Source: Chlorobiota bacterium
Lineage (GTDB): Bacteria > Bacteroidota > Bacteroidia > Bacteroidales > JAADGE01
Reading direction: 5' to 3'
Assembly (NCBI GenBank): GCA_013153575.1
Contig: JAADEE010000137.1
Span: 1-7,854 of the forward strand
Length of the DNA: 7,854 bases
How positions within the stretch are numbered: the stretch's first letter is position 1; each line of letters begins with the position of its first letter. Below are positions 1 through 6,739 of the stretch, one piece after another. The notes beneath the pieces were generated by a model that was not told the origin of the DNA, did no database searches, and was given only the letters and a program-made list of their open reading frames with translations. The translations under genes were made by a program, and so were the position numbers.

Positions 1-404
1 ATAACGTTACAAGACCTTCGGATTCAAAAGAACATAAATCATTTCATGGACTTTCAAGAGTACTTGTAAATAATATGGTTGAAGGTGTTTCTAAAGGTTT
101 TGAGAAAAAATTAGAAGTAATTGGTGTAGGATATAAAGCATCAGCTAAAGGTCAACTTTTAGAAGTTCATGTTGGTTATTCACATCCTATTATTTTTGAA
201 TTACCAAAAGAAATTGAATTAATCGTTGAACAAGAAAAAAGAGCAAATGCTTTTATTACTTTAAAAAGTTTTGATAAGCAATTATTAGGACAAGTTGCTG
301 CAAAAGTGCGTTCTTTCAGAAAACCTGAACCTTATAAAGGAAAAGGAATTAGGTATGTAGGAGAATTTGTAAGAAAAAAAGTCGGAAAGGCTGCAACAGA
401 TTAA
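1..404 (+). CDS. rplF: 50S ribosomal protein L6 (uL6), 3' part only
   Basis: Large-subunit protein L6, which binds 23S rRNA near the sarcin-ricin loop and factor-binding region. The first complete codon is at position 3, and about 133 residues are visible. The family is usually near 180 residues, so roughly the first 50 are cut off by the window edge. The visible start ([16 protein letters not shown], then [17 protein letters not shown]) is the middle of L6. The internal ATG at 75 lies inside this conserved stretch and is not the true start. The C-terminal half carries the L6 signature GVGYKA, and near the end [14 protein letters not shown], followed by a basic tail. It is the first visible gene of the cluster, and rplR follows after 23 bases. 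Confidence 0.97.
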   Translation, partial: NVTRPSDSKEHKSFHGLSRVLVNNMVEGVSKGFEKKLEVIGVGYKASAKGQLLEVHVGYSHPIIFELPKEIELIVEQEKRANAFITLKSFDKQLLGQVAAKVRSFRKPEPYKGKGIRYVGEFVRKKVGKAATD

Positions 405-427
405 TAAATCTATTAAAAATATTTAAA

Positions 428-787
428 ATGGCTTTATCAAAGAGAGAAAGAAGATTACGTATTAAAAAACGTATCAGAAAAAAAATAAACGGAACACTTG
501 ACACACCAAGATTATCTGTTTTTAGAAGTAATAAACAAATATATGTTCAATTAATTGATGATAATGCTGCTAAAACTTTAGTTTCTGCATCATCAAGTGA
601 CAAAGATATTGCATCTCAAAAAGTTACTAATAAAACTGAAGTTGCAAGCTTAGTTGGGAAAAAAATTGCTGAAAAAGCAAAAGAACAAAACATTGCATCT
701 GTAGTTTTTGACAGAGGCGGATATTCATATCATGGCAGAGTAAAAGCATTAGCTGAAGCTGCTAGAAAAGGTGGACTTAAATTTTAA
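428..787 (+). CDS. rplR: 50S ribosomal protein L18 (uL18)
   Basis: L18 binds 5S rRNA and, with L5 and L25-type proteins, docks it into the central protuberance of the large subunit. At 119 residues the length is normal for bacteria. The N-terminal 22 residues are very basic ([19 protein letters not shown]), as expected for the flexible RNA-binding tail. Next come the core strand [20 protein letters not shown] (about residues 26-45) and the C-terminal signature [22 protein letters not shown]. The start at 428 fits the family N-terminus. The 23-base leader before it is AT-only apart from one C and has no Shine-Dalgarno sequence. The next gene, rpsE, starts 5 bases after the stop, which suggests translational coupling. 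Confidence 0.98.
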   Translation: MALSKRERRLRIKKRIRKKINGTLDTPRLSVFRSNKQIYVQLIDDNAAKTLVSASSSDKDIASQKVTNKTEVASLVGKKIAEKAKEQNIASVVFDRGGYSYHGRVKALAEAARKGGLKF

Positions 788-792
788 AAGAA

Positions 793-1311
793 ATGTCAAA
801 AGGTAAAGAAAAACAAGTTAGAAATACTGATTTAGAACTTAAAGACAGATTAGTTGCAATAAAAAGAGTTACAAAAGTAACAAAAGGTGGTAGAACTTTT
901 AGTTTTGCAGCAATAGTTGTTGTTGGTGACGAAAATGGGATTGTAGGTCATGGTTTAGGAAAAGCAGGTGAAGTTGCAACTGCAATTCAAAAAGGAATTG
1001 AAGATGCTAAAAAGAATTTACATAAAGTGCCTGTTTTAAATGGAACTATACCTCACAAGCAAACTGCTAGATATGGTGGTGCTGACGTATTAATGATACC
1101 TGCTTCACATGGTACAGGTGTAAAAGCCGGTGGTGCAATGCGTGCTGTACTTGAAAGTGCAGGAGTAAAAGATGTATTAGCAAAATCTAAAGGCTCTTCA
1201 AACCCTCATAACTTAGTAAAAGCTACTATGAATGCTTTATTAGCAATGAGAGATGCATATACTGTTTCTCAACATAGAGGAGTACCAATCGATAAAGTTT
1301 TTAACGGATAG
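793..1311 (+). CDS. rpsE: 30S ribosomal protein S5 (uS5)
   Basis: S5 sits at the back of the small subunit near the mRNA entry channel and contributes to decoding accuracy; mutations in its N-terminal loop give spectinomycin resistance in other bacteria. The 172 residues show the dsRBD-like S5 N-domain (about 16-82), with [14 protein letters not shown] at 25-38 covering the spectinomycin-related loop. The C-terminal domain follows, with [16 protein letters not shown], then [14 protein letters not shown] and [13 protein letters not shown]. All key blocks are intact, and nothing in the loop looks out of line for a Bacteroidota S5. The start is fixed by the 5-base spacer after rplR and by the family N-terminus. 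Confidence 0.98.
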   Translation: MSKGKEKQVRNTDLELKDRLVAIKRVTKVTKGGRTFSFAAIVVVGDENGIVGHGLGKAGEVATAIQKGIEDAKKNLHKVPVLNGTIPHKQTARYGGADVLMIPASHGTGVKAGGAMRAVLESAGVKDVLAKSKGSSNPHNLVKATMNALLAMRDAYTVSQHRGVPIDKVFNG

Positions 1312-1321
1312 AACAAATACA

Positions 1322-1501
1322 ATGGCTAAGATTAGAATTACAAAAATAAAAAGTTCAATAGGATCTACTGTACGTCAAAAAGCTACGCTTCAAGCGTTAG
1401 GACTTGGTAAGATGAATAGTGTTGCTGAGCACACTGAAACAGAACAAATTAAAGGGATGGTTAGAAAAGTTCAGCATCTCGTTAAAGTAGAAAATATTTA
1501 G
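1322..1501 (+). CDS. rpmD: 50S ribosomal protein L30 (uL30)
   Basis: Small large-subunit protein of 59 residues, normal for bacterial L30. It begins MAKIRITKIKSSIGST and carries the L30 signature QKATLQALGLGKMNSVAEH (about 21-39), then a short C-terminal helix-strand ending VKVENI. An ATG at 1253 in the same frame would add 23 residues, but that extension lies wholly inside rpsE and has no L30 similarity. The start at 1322, 10 bases after the rpsE stop, is therefore the right one. L30 is a non-universal bacterial ribosomal protein, and its place between rpsE and rplO is the standard spc order. Confidence 0.97.
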   Translation: MAKIRITKIKSSIGSTVRQKATLQALGLGKMNSVAEHTETEQIKGMVRKVQHLVKVENI

Positions 1502-1527
1502 TAAAAATACCTGATATATATACGATG

Positions 1528-1974
1528 ATGGATTTAAGTAATTTAAAACCTGCAAAAGGTTCAATAAAGAAAAGAAAAAGAATAGCAAGAGGTATTGGTT
1601 CAGGTAAAGGACGAACTGCTACTCGTGGTCATAATGGACAAAAATCACGTTCAGGTTATTCTAAAAGATTCGGATTCGAAGGAGGTCAAATGCCTATTCA
1701 TAGACGTTTACCAAAATTTGGATTTAGAAACATTAATAGAGTTGAGTATAAAGCAATAAATTTAGATATACTTGATAAGATTGCAAAAGAAAAATCTTTA
1801 ACTGTTATTGATGTTGATATATTAAGAGATGCTGGTTATGCTCAAAAGAATGATTTAATTAAAATTCTTGCAAATGGCGAAATATCAACTAAAGTAGAAG
1901 TTAAAGCTCATGCATTTTCAAAATCTGCAATCCAAGCAATTGAAAAAGCTGGTGGTAAAGTAGAAAAAATTTAG
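1528..1974 (+). CDS. rplO: 50S ribosomal protein L15 (uL15)
   Basis: L15 is a late-assembly large-subunit protein whose extended N-terminus threads into 23S rRNA. From the start chosen here it has 148 residues, a usual length. The Gly/Arg/Lys-rich N-terminus is clear: MDLSNLKPAKGS, then RGIGSGKGRTATRGHNGQKS (21-40), then GFEGGQMPIHRRLPKFGF. The globular C-terminal domain ends HAFSKSAIQAIEKAGGKVEKI, the L15 signature. Two ATG codons stand in tandem at 1525 and 1528. I chose 1528 because Bacteroidota L15 proteins usually begin M-[DN]-LSNLKPA, but 1525 would add only one Met and cannot be excluded. The stop lies 4 bases before secY. Confidence 0.96.
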   Translation: MDLSNLKPAKGSIKKRKRIARGIGSGKGRTATRGHNGQKSRSGYSKRFGFEGGQMPIHRRLPKFGFRNINRVEYKAINLDILDKIAKEKSLTVIDVDILRDAGYAQKNDLIKILANGEISTKVEVKAHAFSKSAIQAIEKAGGKVEKI

Positions 1975-1978
1975 ATTA

Positions 1979-3322
1979 ATGAAGAAGTTAATTCAGACAA
2001 TTAAGAATATTATTGCAATTGAAGATTTGCGTAATAAAATACTTGCAACTCTTGGTTTAGTTTTAATTTATAGAGTAGGGGCGCATGTTGTTATACCTGG
2101 AATCGACCCGCTTGGTATTAGTGCTATGCAAGAACAAGCAAGTAATAATGGTATAGTTTCTCTTATAAACATGTTTTCTGGTGGTGCTTTTGCACGAGCA
2201 TCAGTTTTTGCATTAGGTATTATGCCTTACATTTCGGCTTCAATTGTTATTCAATTATTAGGAATGGCTGTTCCTTATTTTCAAAGATTACAAAGAGAAG
2301 GCGAAAGTGGAAGAAAGAAAATAACTCAAATAACAAGGTACTTAACAGTTGCTATTACAGCATTACAAGCACCTGCATATATTACTAATTTGCAATATCA
2401 GTCTGGAGGAGCTTTCTTAATGGAAAATCAACAATTATTTTGGTTTTCAGCTATCGTAATTCTTGTTGCCGGAACTATGTTTACAATGTGGTTAGGTGAA
2501 AGAATAACTGATAAAGGAATTGGAAATGGTATTTCATTGCTTATTATGATAGGTATTATTGCAAGATTACCAAATGCCTTTGTTGCTGAAATAGTTGCAA
2601 AACTTGGTTCAGGTGGAGGAGGTTTTATAATTTTTATAGTTGAGATGGTTATATTATTCCTCGTTTTTGTAGCAGCAATAGCATTAGTTCAAGCTGTAAG
2701 AAGAGTACCTGTACAGTATGCAAAAAGAATTGTTGGTAATAAACAATATGGAGGAGCAAGACAATATATTCCATTGAAAATTAATGCTGCAGGTGTAATG
2801 CCTATAATTTTTGCACAAGCTTTAATGTTTATACCTATGATGTTAACTAAATTTGATACTGAAACAACAACATCAATAGCAGCTGCATTTTCTGATATAA
2901 CAGGTTTTTGGTATAATTTTACATTTGGATTATTAATTGTTATATTTACGTATTTTTATACAGCAATTACTGTAAATCCAACACAAATGGCACAAGATAT
3001 GAAAAATAACGGAGGTTTTATACCAGGAGTTAAACCAGGTAAAAAAACTGCAGAATATCTTGATGAAATTATGTCAAGAATAACTTTACCGGGTTCTATA
3101 TTTTTAGCATTAATTGCAATATTGCCCGCTTTTGCCATGATTGCAAATGTAAATAATCAATTTGCTTATTTTTTCGGAGGAACATCTTTACTAATTTTAG
3201 TTGGTGTTGTTCTTGATACATTACAACAAATAGAAAGCCACTTATTAATGAGACATTATGATGGATTAACTAAATCCGGAAGAATTGCAGGAAGAGGTGG
3301 TGCATCACAAATATCTATGTAA
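1979..3322 (+). CDS. secY: Protein translocase channel subunit SecY
   Basis: Inner-membrane channel of the Sec translocon (SecYEG), used with SecA for export and with ribosomes for membrane insertion. The 447 residues fit the family, and the ten expected membrane segments can be traced from about residue 21 (LATLGLVLIYRVGAHVVIPGI) to TM10 at about 398-417. Diagnostic blocks: the plug region SLINMFSGGAF (61-71), PYISASIVIQLL (83-94), RLQREGESGRKKITQITRY (103-121), GERITDKGIGNGISLLI (173-189), and the cytoplasmic loop VNPTQMAQDMKNNGGFIPGVKPGKKT (332-357). K352 stands where E. coli SecY has Arg357, a residue needed for SecA-driven export; I recall Lys here in other Bacteroidota. It starts 4 bases after rplO and is followed directly by infA, with no map gene between. 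Confidence 0.98.
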   Translation: MKKLIQTIKNIIAIEDLRNKILATLGLVLIYRVGAHVVIPGIDPLGISAMQEQASNNGIVSLINMFSGGAFARASVFALGIMPYISASIVIQLLGMAVPYFQRLQREGESGRKKITQITRYLTVAITALQAPAYITNLQYQSGGAFLMENQQLFWFSAIVILVAGTMFTMWLGERITDKGIGNGISLLIMIGIIARLPNAFVAEIVAKLGSGGGGFIIFIVEMVILFLVFVAAIALVQAVRRVPVQYAKRIVGNKQYGGARQYIPLKINAAGVMPIIFAQALMFIPMMLTKFDTETTTSIAAAFSDITGFWYNFTFGLLIVIFTYFYTAITVNPTQMAQDMKNNGGFIPGVKPGKKTAEYLDEIMSRITLPGSIFLALIAILPAFAMIANVNNQFAYFFGGTSLLILVGVVLDTLQQIESHLLMRHYDGLTKSGRIAGRGGASQISM

Positions 3323-3334
3323 ATTTTAATATTT

Positions 3335-3556
3335 ATGGCTAAACAACCTTCAATAGAACAAGACGGAATAGTTAAAGAAGCTCTGTCAAATGCAATGTTC
3401 AGAGTAGAACTAGAAAACGGACATGTTATTACTGCACATATTGCAGGAAAAATGAGGATGCATTATATTAGAATTTTACCGGGAGACAAAGTAAAAGTTG
3501 AAATGTCTCCATACGATTTAACAAAAGGAAGAATTAAATACAGATATAAAAATTAG
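3335..3556 (+). CDS. infA: Translation initiation factor IF-1
   Basis: IF-1 binds the ribosomal A site on the 30S subunit during initiation and cooperates with IF-2 and IF-3. The 73-residue product is a single S1-like OB fold of normal size. Recognisable blocks are [11 protein letters not shown] at the start, [16 protein letters not shown] (16-31), [29 protein letters not shown] (34-62), and the C-terminal [10 protein letters not shown]. The spacer to secY is 12 bases and AT-rich, without a Shine-Dalgarno sequence. rpmJ starts 4 bases after the stop, the usual infA-rpmJ pairing. Confidence 0.98.
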   Translation: MAKQPSIEQDGIVKEALSNAMFRVELENGHVITAHIAGKMRMHYIRILPGDKVKVEMSPYDLTKGRIKYRYKN

Positions 3557-3560
3557 ACTT

Positions 3561-3677
3561 ATGAAAGTTAGAGCATCAGTGAAAAAAAGAAGTGCTGATT
3601 GTAAAATAGTCAGAAGAAAAGGACGACTTTACGTTATTAATAAAAAGAATCCTAAGTTTAAACAAAGACAAGGTTAA
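3561..3677 (+). CDS. rpmJ: 50S ribosomal protein L36 (bL36), zinc-ligand-poor form
   Basis: Very short gene (38 codons plus TAA) between infA and rpsM. The product begins [20 protein letters not shown] and ends NPKFKQRQG, matching bacterial L36 over its full length. L36 sits at the base of the L7/L12 stalk region and stabilises 23S rRNA. The classical form binds zinc through Cys11, Cys14, Cys27 and His33 (E. coli numbering). Here these positions are Ser11, Cys14, Asn27 and Phe33, so only one ligand remains and zinc should not be bound. I recall this form as typical of the phylum, so it is not evidence of decay. Spacing (4 bases after infA, 17 before rpsM) and frame support a functional gene. 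Confidence 0.96.
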   Translation: MKVRASVKKRSADCKIVRRKGRLYVINKKNPKFKQRQG

Positions 3678-3694
3678 TATTAAATTTATAAATT

Positions 3695-4045
3695 ATGGCT
3701 AGAATTGCAGGTGTTGATATACCAGACAATAAAAGAGGAGAAATCTCTTTAACATACATTTACGGAATAGGAAAAACTACAGCTCAAAAAATTCTTGATC
3801 AAGCAAATGTTGATAGAAATTTAAAAGTTCAAGATTGGACAGATGAGCAAAGAGGTAATATTCGTAATATTATTGTCGATAATTATAAAATCGAGGGTGA
3901 GCTACGTTCAGAAAAACAAATGAACATTAAAAGGTTAAAAGATATTGGCTGTTACAGAGGTATTCGACACAGAACAGGTTTACCTGTAAGAGGTCAGAAA
4001 ACTAAAAATAACGCTCGTACCAGAAAAATTAGAAGGGTATTTTAA
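3695..4045 (+). CDS. rpsM: 30S ribosomal protein S13 (uS13), short C-terminal tail
   Basis: S13 lies in the head of the 30S subunit, contacts the large subunit through bridges B1a/B1b, and reaches the P-site tRNA with its C-terminal tail. The product has 116 residues. The N-terminus [26 protein letters not shown], the H2TH region (about 14-60) and the signature [26 protein letters not shown] (86-111) are all present. After RTRK the protein ends with only IRRVF. Many S13 proteins have Gly at this point followed by a basic tail, and those I recall from Bacteroidota run to roughly 125 residues, so this tail is short. Neither other frame downstream restores a lysine-rich tail. It is the first gene of the alpha-operon part, with no promoter or leader structure in the 17-base spacer before it. 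Confidence 0.98.
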   Translation: MARIAGVDIPDNKRGEISLTYIYGIGKTTAQKILDQANVDRNLKVQDWTDEQRGNIRNIIVDNYKIEGELRSEKQMNIKRLKDIGCYRGIRHRTGLPVRGQKTKNNARTRKIRRVF

Positions 4046-4068
4046 TTAATAGTTATTATTAAAACAAT

Positions 4069-4461
4069 ATGGCAAAGAAAAATACAAAAACAGCTAAAAA
4101 AAGAAAAGTTATTGTTGAAGCACAAGGACAAGCACATATCCATTCTTCATTCAATAATATTATAATAACTTTAGCAAATAACACAGGACAAGTTATTTCT
4201 TGGTCGTCTGCCGGTAAAATGGGATTTAGAGGATCAAAAAAGAATACTCCTTATGCTGCTCAAGTTGCAGCTGAAGAGTGTGCAAAAGTAGCACATGAAT
4301 TAGGATTAAGAAGAGTAAAGGTATATGTTAAAGGACCTGGTAATGGTCGTGAAGCAGCTATCAGAGCAATACATACTGCTGGAATTATGGTTACAGAAAT
4401 TCAAGATGTAACTCCAACTCCTCATAATGGTTGCAGACCTCCAAAAAGAAGAAGAGTATAA
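4069..4461 (+). CDS. rpsK: 30S ribosomal protein S11 (uS11)
   Basis: S11 is on the platform of the small subunit, near the mRNA exit and the 3' end of 16S rRNA. The product has 130 residues: a lysine-rich N-terminal tail ([13 protein letters not shown]), the core [27 protein letters not shown] (about 23-49), [33 protein letters not shown] (84-100), and the signature [16 protein letters not shown] at the C-terminus. Asn120-Gly121 corresponds to the Asn-Gly step of E. coli S11 (Asn119) known to be converted to isoaspartate; the modification itself cannot be seen here. The 23-base spacer after rpsM is AT-only apart from one G and one C, and could form a weak AU hairpin. Confidence 0.98.
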   Translation: MAKKNTKTAKKRKVIVEAQGQAHIHSSFNNIIITLANNTGQVISWSSAGKMGFRGSKKNTPYAAQVAAEECAKVAHELGLRRVKVYVKGPGNGREAAIRAIHTAGIMVTEIQDVTPTPHNGCRPPKRRRV

Positions 4462-4488
4462 TTTTAAATTTAAATAAATTTTTAGATA

Positions 4489-5097
4489 ATGGCAAGATAT
4501 AGAGGCCCACAAACTAAAATAGCCCGTAAATTTGGTTCTCCGATATTCGGTCCGGATAAAACTTTTGAAAAGAAAAATTATCCACCGGGTCAACATGGAC
4601 CAAATAGAAGAAGAAGTAAAATTTCTGAATACGGAGTACAATTAAAAGAAAAACAAAAAGCTAAATATACTTATGGATTGTTAGAAAAACAATTTTATAA
4701 TATATTTAAAAAAGCTGCTGGTATAAAAGGTATTACAGGTGAAGTTTTCTTACAACTTTTAGAATCAAGACTTGATAATGTTGTTTTTAGATTAGGAATT
4801 GCTCCTACAAGAGCTGCTGCTAGACAAATGGTATCTCATAAACACATTACAGTTAACGATAGAGTTGTTAATATTCCTGCTTATACTTTAAAACCAGGTG
4901 ATATTATAGGTGTAAGAGAAAAATCTAAATCTTTAGAAGTAATTTCAGAATCTTTATCTAAAGGAACACATCAAAAGTATTCTTGGTTAGAGTGGGATAA
5001 TGAAAGCTTAAAAGGTAAGTTTGTTAACTTACCGGAAAGGGAAGATATTCCGGAAAATATCAAAGAACAATTAATCGTTGAATTATATTCAAAATAG
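4489..5097 (+). CDS. rpsD: 30S ribosomal protein S4 (uS4)
   Basis: S4 is a primary 16S rRNA-binding protein that nucleates 30S assembly, lines the mRNA entry tunnel, and in E. coli represses the alpha operon. The 202 residues show the N-terminal domain starting [16 protein letters not shown] and the S4 RNA-binding domain at about 92-155 ([29 protein letters not shown], then INVPAY-like [11 protein letters not shown]). There are no cysteines in the N-terminal region, so this is the zinc-free type of S4. The C-terminus ends QLIVELYSK. The gene ends with TAG immediately followed by an in-frame TAA. The E. coli-type S4-binding pseudoknot upstream of rpsM is not possible here, because the spacer is only 17 bases. 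Confidence 0.98.
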   Translation: MARYRGPQTKIARKFGSPIFGPDKTFEKKNYPPGQHGPNRRRSKISEYGVQLKEKQKAKYTYGLLEKQFYNIFKKAAGIKGITGEVFLQLLESRLDNVVFRLGIAPTRAAARQMVSHKHITVNDRVVNIPAYTLKPGDIIGVREKSKSLEVISESLSKGTHQKYSWLEWDNESLKGKFVNLPEREDIPENIKEQLIVELYSK

Positions 5098-5112
5098 TAA
5101 ATATATATATTT

Positions 5113-6105
5113 ATGGCTATTTTAGATTTCCAGACACCGGATAAGGTAATAATGATTGAACAGGATGAGTTTTCAGGACAATTCCAGTTCCGTCCTCTTG
5201 AACCTGGTTACGGTATAACAATAGGTAATGCTTTAAGAAGAATTTTATTGTCTTCTTTAGAAGGCTTTGCCATTACTACACTTAAAATAGAAGGTGTAGA
5301 TCATGAATTTTCTACAATTACGGGAGTAATTGAAGATGTTCCTAGAATAATCCTTAACTTAAAGCAAATTAGGTTTAAAAGAATCACTGAGGATGTTAAT
5401 TCTGAAAGGGTTATTGTAAACTTTACAGGAAAAACTAAATTCACAGCAGGTGATTTGAATAGTTTTATGACTGATTTTGAAGTTCTTAATCCTGACCTTG
5501 TAATATGTAACATGGAAAAAGATGTTAAATTACAACTTGAATTAAGTATTAATAAAGGTCGAGGTTATGTATCTGCTGATGAACATAATGTTGATACGTC
5601 TGAAATAGGATTAATTGCTGTAGATTCAATTTTTACACCAATTAAAAATGTAATGTATAAAATTGAAAACTACAGAGTTGGGCAAAAAACCGACTATGAA
5701 AAGTTAATATTTAATATTGATACAGACGGTTCTATTTACCCTAAAGATGCATTAAAAGAAGCTGCAAAAATATTAATTCATCACTTTATGTTGTTCTCTG
5801 ATGAAAGAATTACTTTAGATTCTGAAGAGAAAAAAGAAAATGAAGAGTTTGATGAAGAAATTTTACACATGCGTCAGCAATTAAAAACTAAGCTTGTAGA
5901 TTTAGATTTATCTGTTAGAGCTTTAAATTGCTTAAAAGCTGCTGAAGTTGATACGCTTGGAGAGCTTGTTGTTTTCAATAAAAATGATTTATTGAAATTT
6001 AGAAATTTTGGAAAAAAATCATTAACTGAAATTGAAGAATTATTAATCAATAGAGATTTATCTTTCGGAATGGATGTTAGTAAATATAAATTAGATAAGG
6101 AATAA
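5113..6105 (+). CDS. rpoA: DNA-directed RNA polymerase alpha subunit
   Basis: Alpha dimerises to scaffold assembly of RNA polymerase, and its C-terminal domain contacts UP-element DNA and activators. The 330 residues match the family. The N-terminal domain (about 1-235) has [28 protein letters not shown] (28-55), the dimer and beta-binding block. An acidic linker follows ([13 protein letters not shown], 237-249). The C-terminal domain (about 260-325) contains [12 protein letters not shown] (264-275) and [14 protein letters not shown]269, N272 and K302 align with the DNA-contacting R265, N268 and K298 of E. coli. At 74-83 the sequence reads [10 protein letters not shown], where homologues usually have a small or acidic pair (VTEI-like) at Pro77-Arg78. 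rplQ starts 5 bases after the stop. Confidence 0.98.
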   Translation: MAILDFQTPDKVIMIEQDEFSGQFQFRPLEPGYGITIGNALRRILLSSLEGFAITTLKIEGVDHEFSTITGVIEDVPRIILNLKQIRFKRITEDVNSERVIVNFTGKTKFTAGDLNSFMTDFEVLNPDLVICNMEKDVKLQLELSINKGRGYVSADEHNVDTSEIGLIAVDSIFTPIKNVMYKIENYRVGQKTDYEKLIFNIDTDGSIYPKDALKEAAKILIHHFMLFSDERITLDSEEKKENEEFDEEILHMRQQLKTKLVDLDLSVRALNCLKAAEVDTLGELVVFNKNDLLKFRNFGKKSLTEIEELLINRDLSFGMDVSKYKLDKE

Positions 6106-6110
6106 AAGAA

Positions 6111-6632
6111 ATGAGACACAGGAAGAAATTTAATCATTTAGGTAGAAAAGCTGCTCACAGAAAAGCAATGTTAGCAAATATGTCAATTTCTTTAATTGAA
6201 CATAAAAGAATTAAAACTACTGTAGCAAAAGCAAAAGCTTTAAAATCTTTTGTTGAGCCTTTAATTAATAGAGCAAAAACTGACACAACTCATTCCAGAA
6301 GAATGGTTTTCAGAAAATTACAAAATAAATATGCTGTAACTGAATTGTTCAGAGAAATCTCTCAAAAGGTTGCTGATAGAGAGGGAGGTTACACTCGCAT
6401 CTTAAAAACAGGGCATAGATTAGGTGATAATGCTGAAATGTGTATAATCGAACTTGTTGATTATAATGAAACTTATATGTCAGAAAAATCAACAAAATCT
6501 ACTAAGAAAAGAACTCGTAGAGGTAAATCTAAAGCAAAAGCTACAGAAACTGTTAACAAAGTTGAAGAAGCTAATGAAGAAGTTAAGGAAGAAAATAATG
6601 AAACTTCTACTGATAATAAAGACAAAGAATAA
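6111..6632 (+). CDS. rplQ: 50S ribosomal protein L17 (bL17) with charged C-terminal extension
   Basis: L17 binds 23S rRNA near the polypeptide exit tunnel, and it is the last gene of the ribosomal operon. The core (about 1-120) is typical: [21 protein letters not shown], then [23 protein letters not shown], then [32 protein letters not shown]. The family core is near 115-130 residues; this protein has 173. The extra C-terminal part is bipolar: a basic stretch at about 126-144 ([19 protein letters not shown]) followed by an acidic one at about 151-173 rich in Glu, Asn and Asp. Extensions of this kind occur in other Bacteroidota L17 proteins; their role is not known to me. The extension is in frame and continues the same AT-rich codon use. 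Confidence 0.97.
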   Translation: MRHRKKFNHLGRKAAHRKAMLANMSISLIEHKRIKTTVAKAKALKSFVEPLINRAKTDTTHSRRMVFRKLQNKYAVTELFREISQKVADREGGYTRILKTGHRLGDNAEMCIIELVDYNETYMSEKSTKSTKKRTRRGKSKAKATETVNKVEEANEEVKEENNETSTDNKDKE

Positions 6633-6643
6633 GACTTTGTTTT
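6619..6643 (+). other. Weak hairpin spanning the rplQ stop codon
   Basis: ACAAAG at 6622-6627 is exactly inverted as CTTTGT at 6635-6640, with a 7-base loop (AATAAGA) that contains the last base of codon 173 and all of the TAA stop. With one G-U pair the stem can extend to 9 pairs (6619-6643). Only three T follow it within the stem arm, so it is a poor terminator alone. It may simply be chance, or it may protect the mRNA 3' end together with the stronger hairpin just downstream. Confidence 0.3.
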
Positions 6644-6657
6644 ATGATAATTTTATT

Positions 6658-6689
6658 AAAGAGAGAGCTTTTTTATAGCTCTCTTTTTT
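6658..6689 (+). terminator. Rho-independent terminator after rplQ
   Basis: The left arm AAAGAGAGAGCT (6658-6669) pairs with AGCTCTCTTTTT (6677-6688), giving 12 pairs including one G-U, around a 7-base loop (TTTTTAT). The right arm runs into a T tract at 6684-6689, followed by TATTTTAT. It starts 25 bases after the rplQ stop and is the only strong hairpin in the window, so it most likely ends the ribosomal operon transcript. The left arm preceded by TTTTATT also makes it partly symmetrical, but no gene on the other strand faces it within the window. Confidence 0.87.
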
Positions 6690-6708
6690 ATTTTATAACA
6701 ATAAAACT

Positions 6709-6716
6709 TATATTTG
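6709..6716 (+). promoter_or_regulatory. Candidate Bacteroidota-type -7 promoter element
   Basis: TATATTTG matches the TAnnTTTG -7 consensus of Bacteroidota primary-sigma promoters. It lies 20 bases downstream of the terminator and 23 bases upstream of the ATG at 6740, which would leave a leader of under 20 bases. No TTTG-type -33 box is seen at the expected distance; the region around 6684-6690 is only T-rich. A new promoter is needed after the terminator, which supports the call, but the match is short and the region is nearly all A and T. Confidence 0.4.
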
Positions 6717-6739
6717 ATAAAAATTTTATTTATTAATTG

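Noticed and set aside
75..77. ATG at 75 as the start of rplF
   Set aside because: The frame is open back to the window edge and the upstream residues ([13 protein letters not shown]) are conserved L6 sequence, so the gene is cut by the edge.
1253..1321. Extended start for rpmD at the ATG at 1253
   Set aside because: The extra residues lie inside rpsE in another frame and have no L30 similarity; MAKIRITKIKSS at 1322 is the family start.
1525..1527. First of two tandem ATG codons as the certain rplO start
   Set aside because: Both are possible, but family N-termini favour the second at 1528; the difference is one Met.
3678..3694. S4-binding pseudoknot or other autoregulatory leader before rpsM
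   Set aside because: The spacer is only 17 bases, nearly all A and T, with no room for the E. coli-type structure.
4040..4064. AU-only hairpin TTTTAAT...ATTAAAA between rpsM and rpsK as a terminator
   Set aside because: Seven A-U pairs with an 11-base loop and no T tract would be unstable; such repeats are expected by chance in this AT-rich spacer.
4306..4641. 111-codon open frame on the minus strand
   Set aside because: It lies over the ends of rpsK and rpsD, both certain genes. Its product is a low-complexity Ser/Phe/Tyr shadow with no recognisable family.
6454..6678. 74-codon + strand frame over the end of rplQ
   Set aside because: It is the Lys/Leu-rich shadow of the charged L17 tail in another frame, and it runs into the terminator stem.
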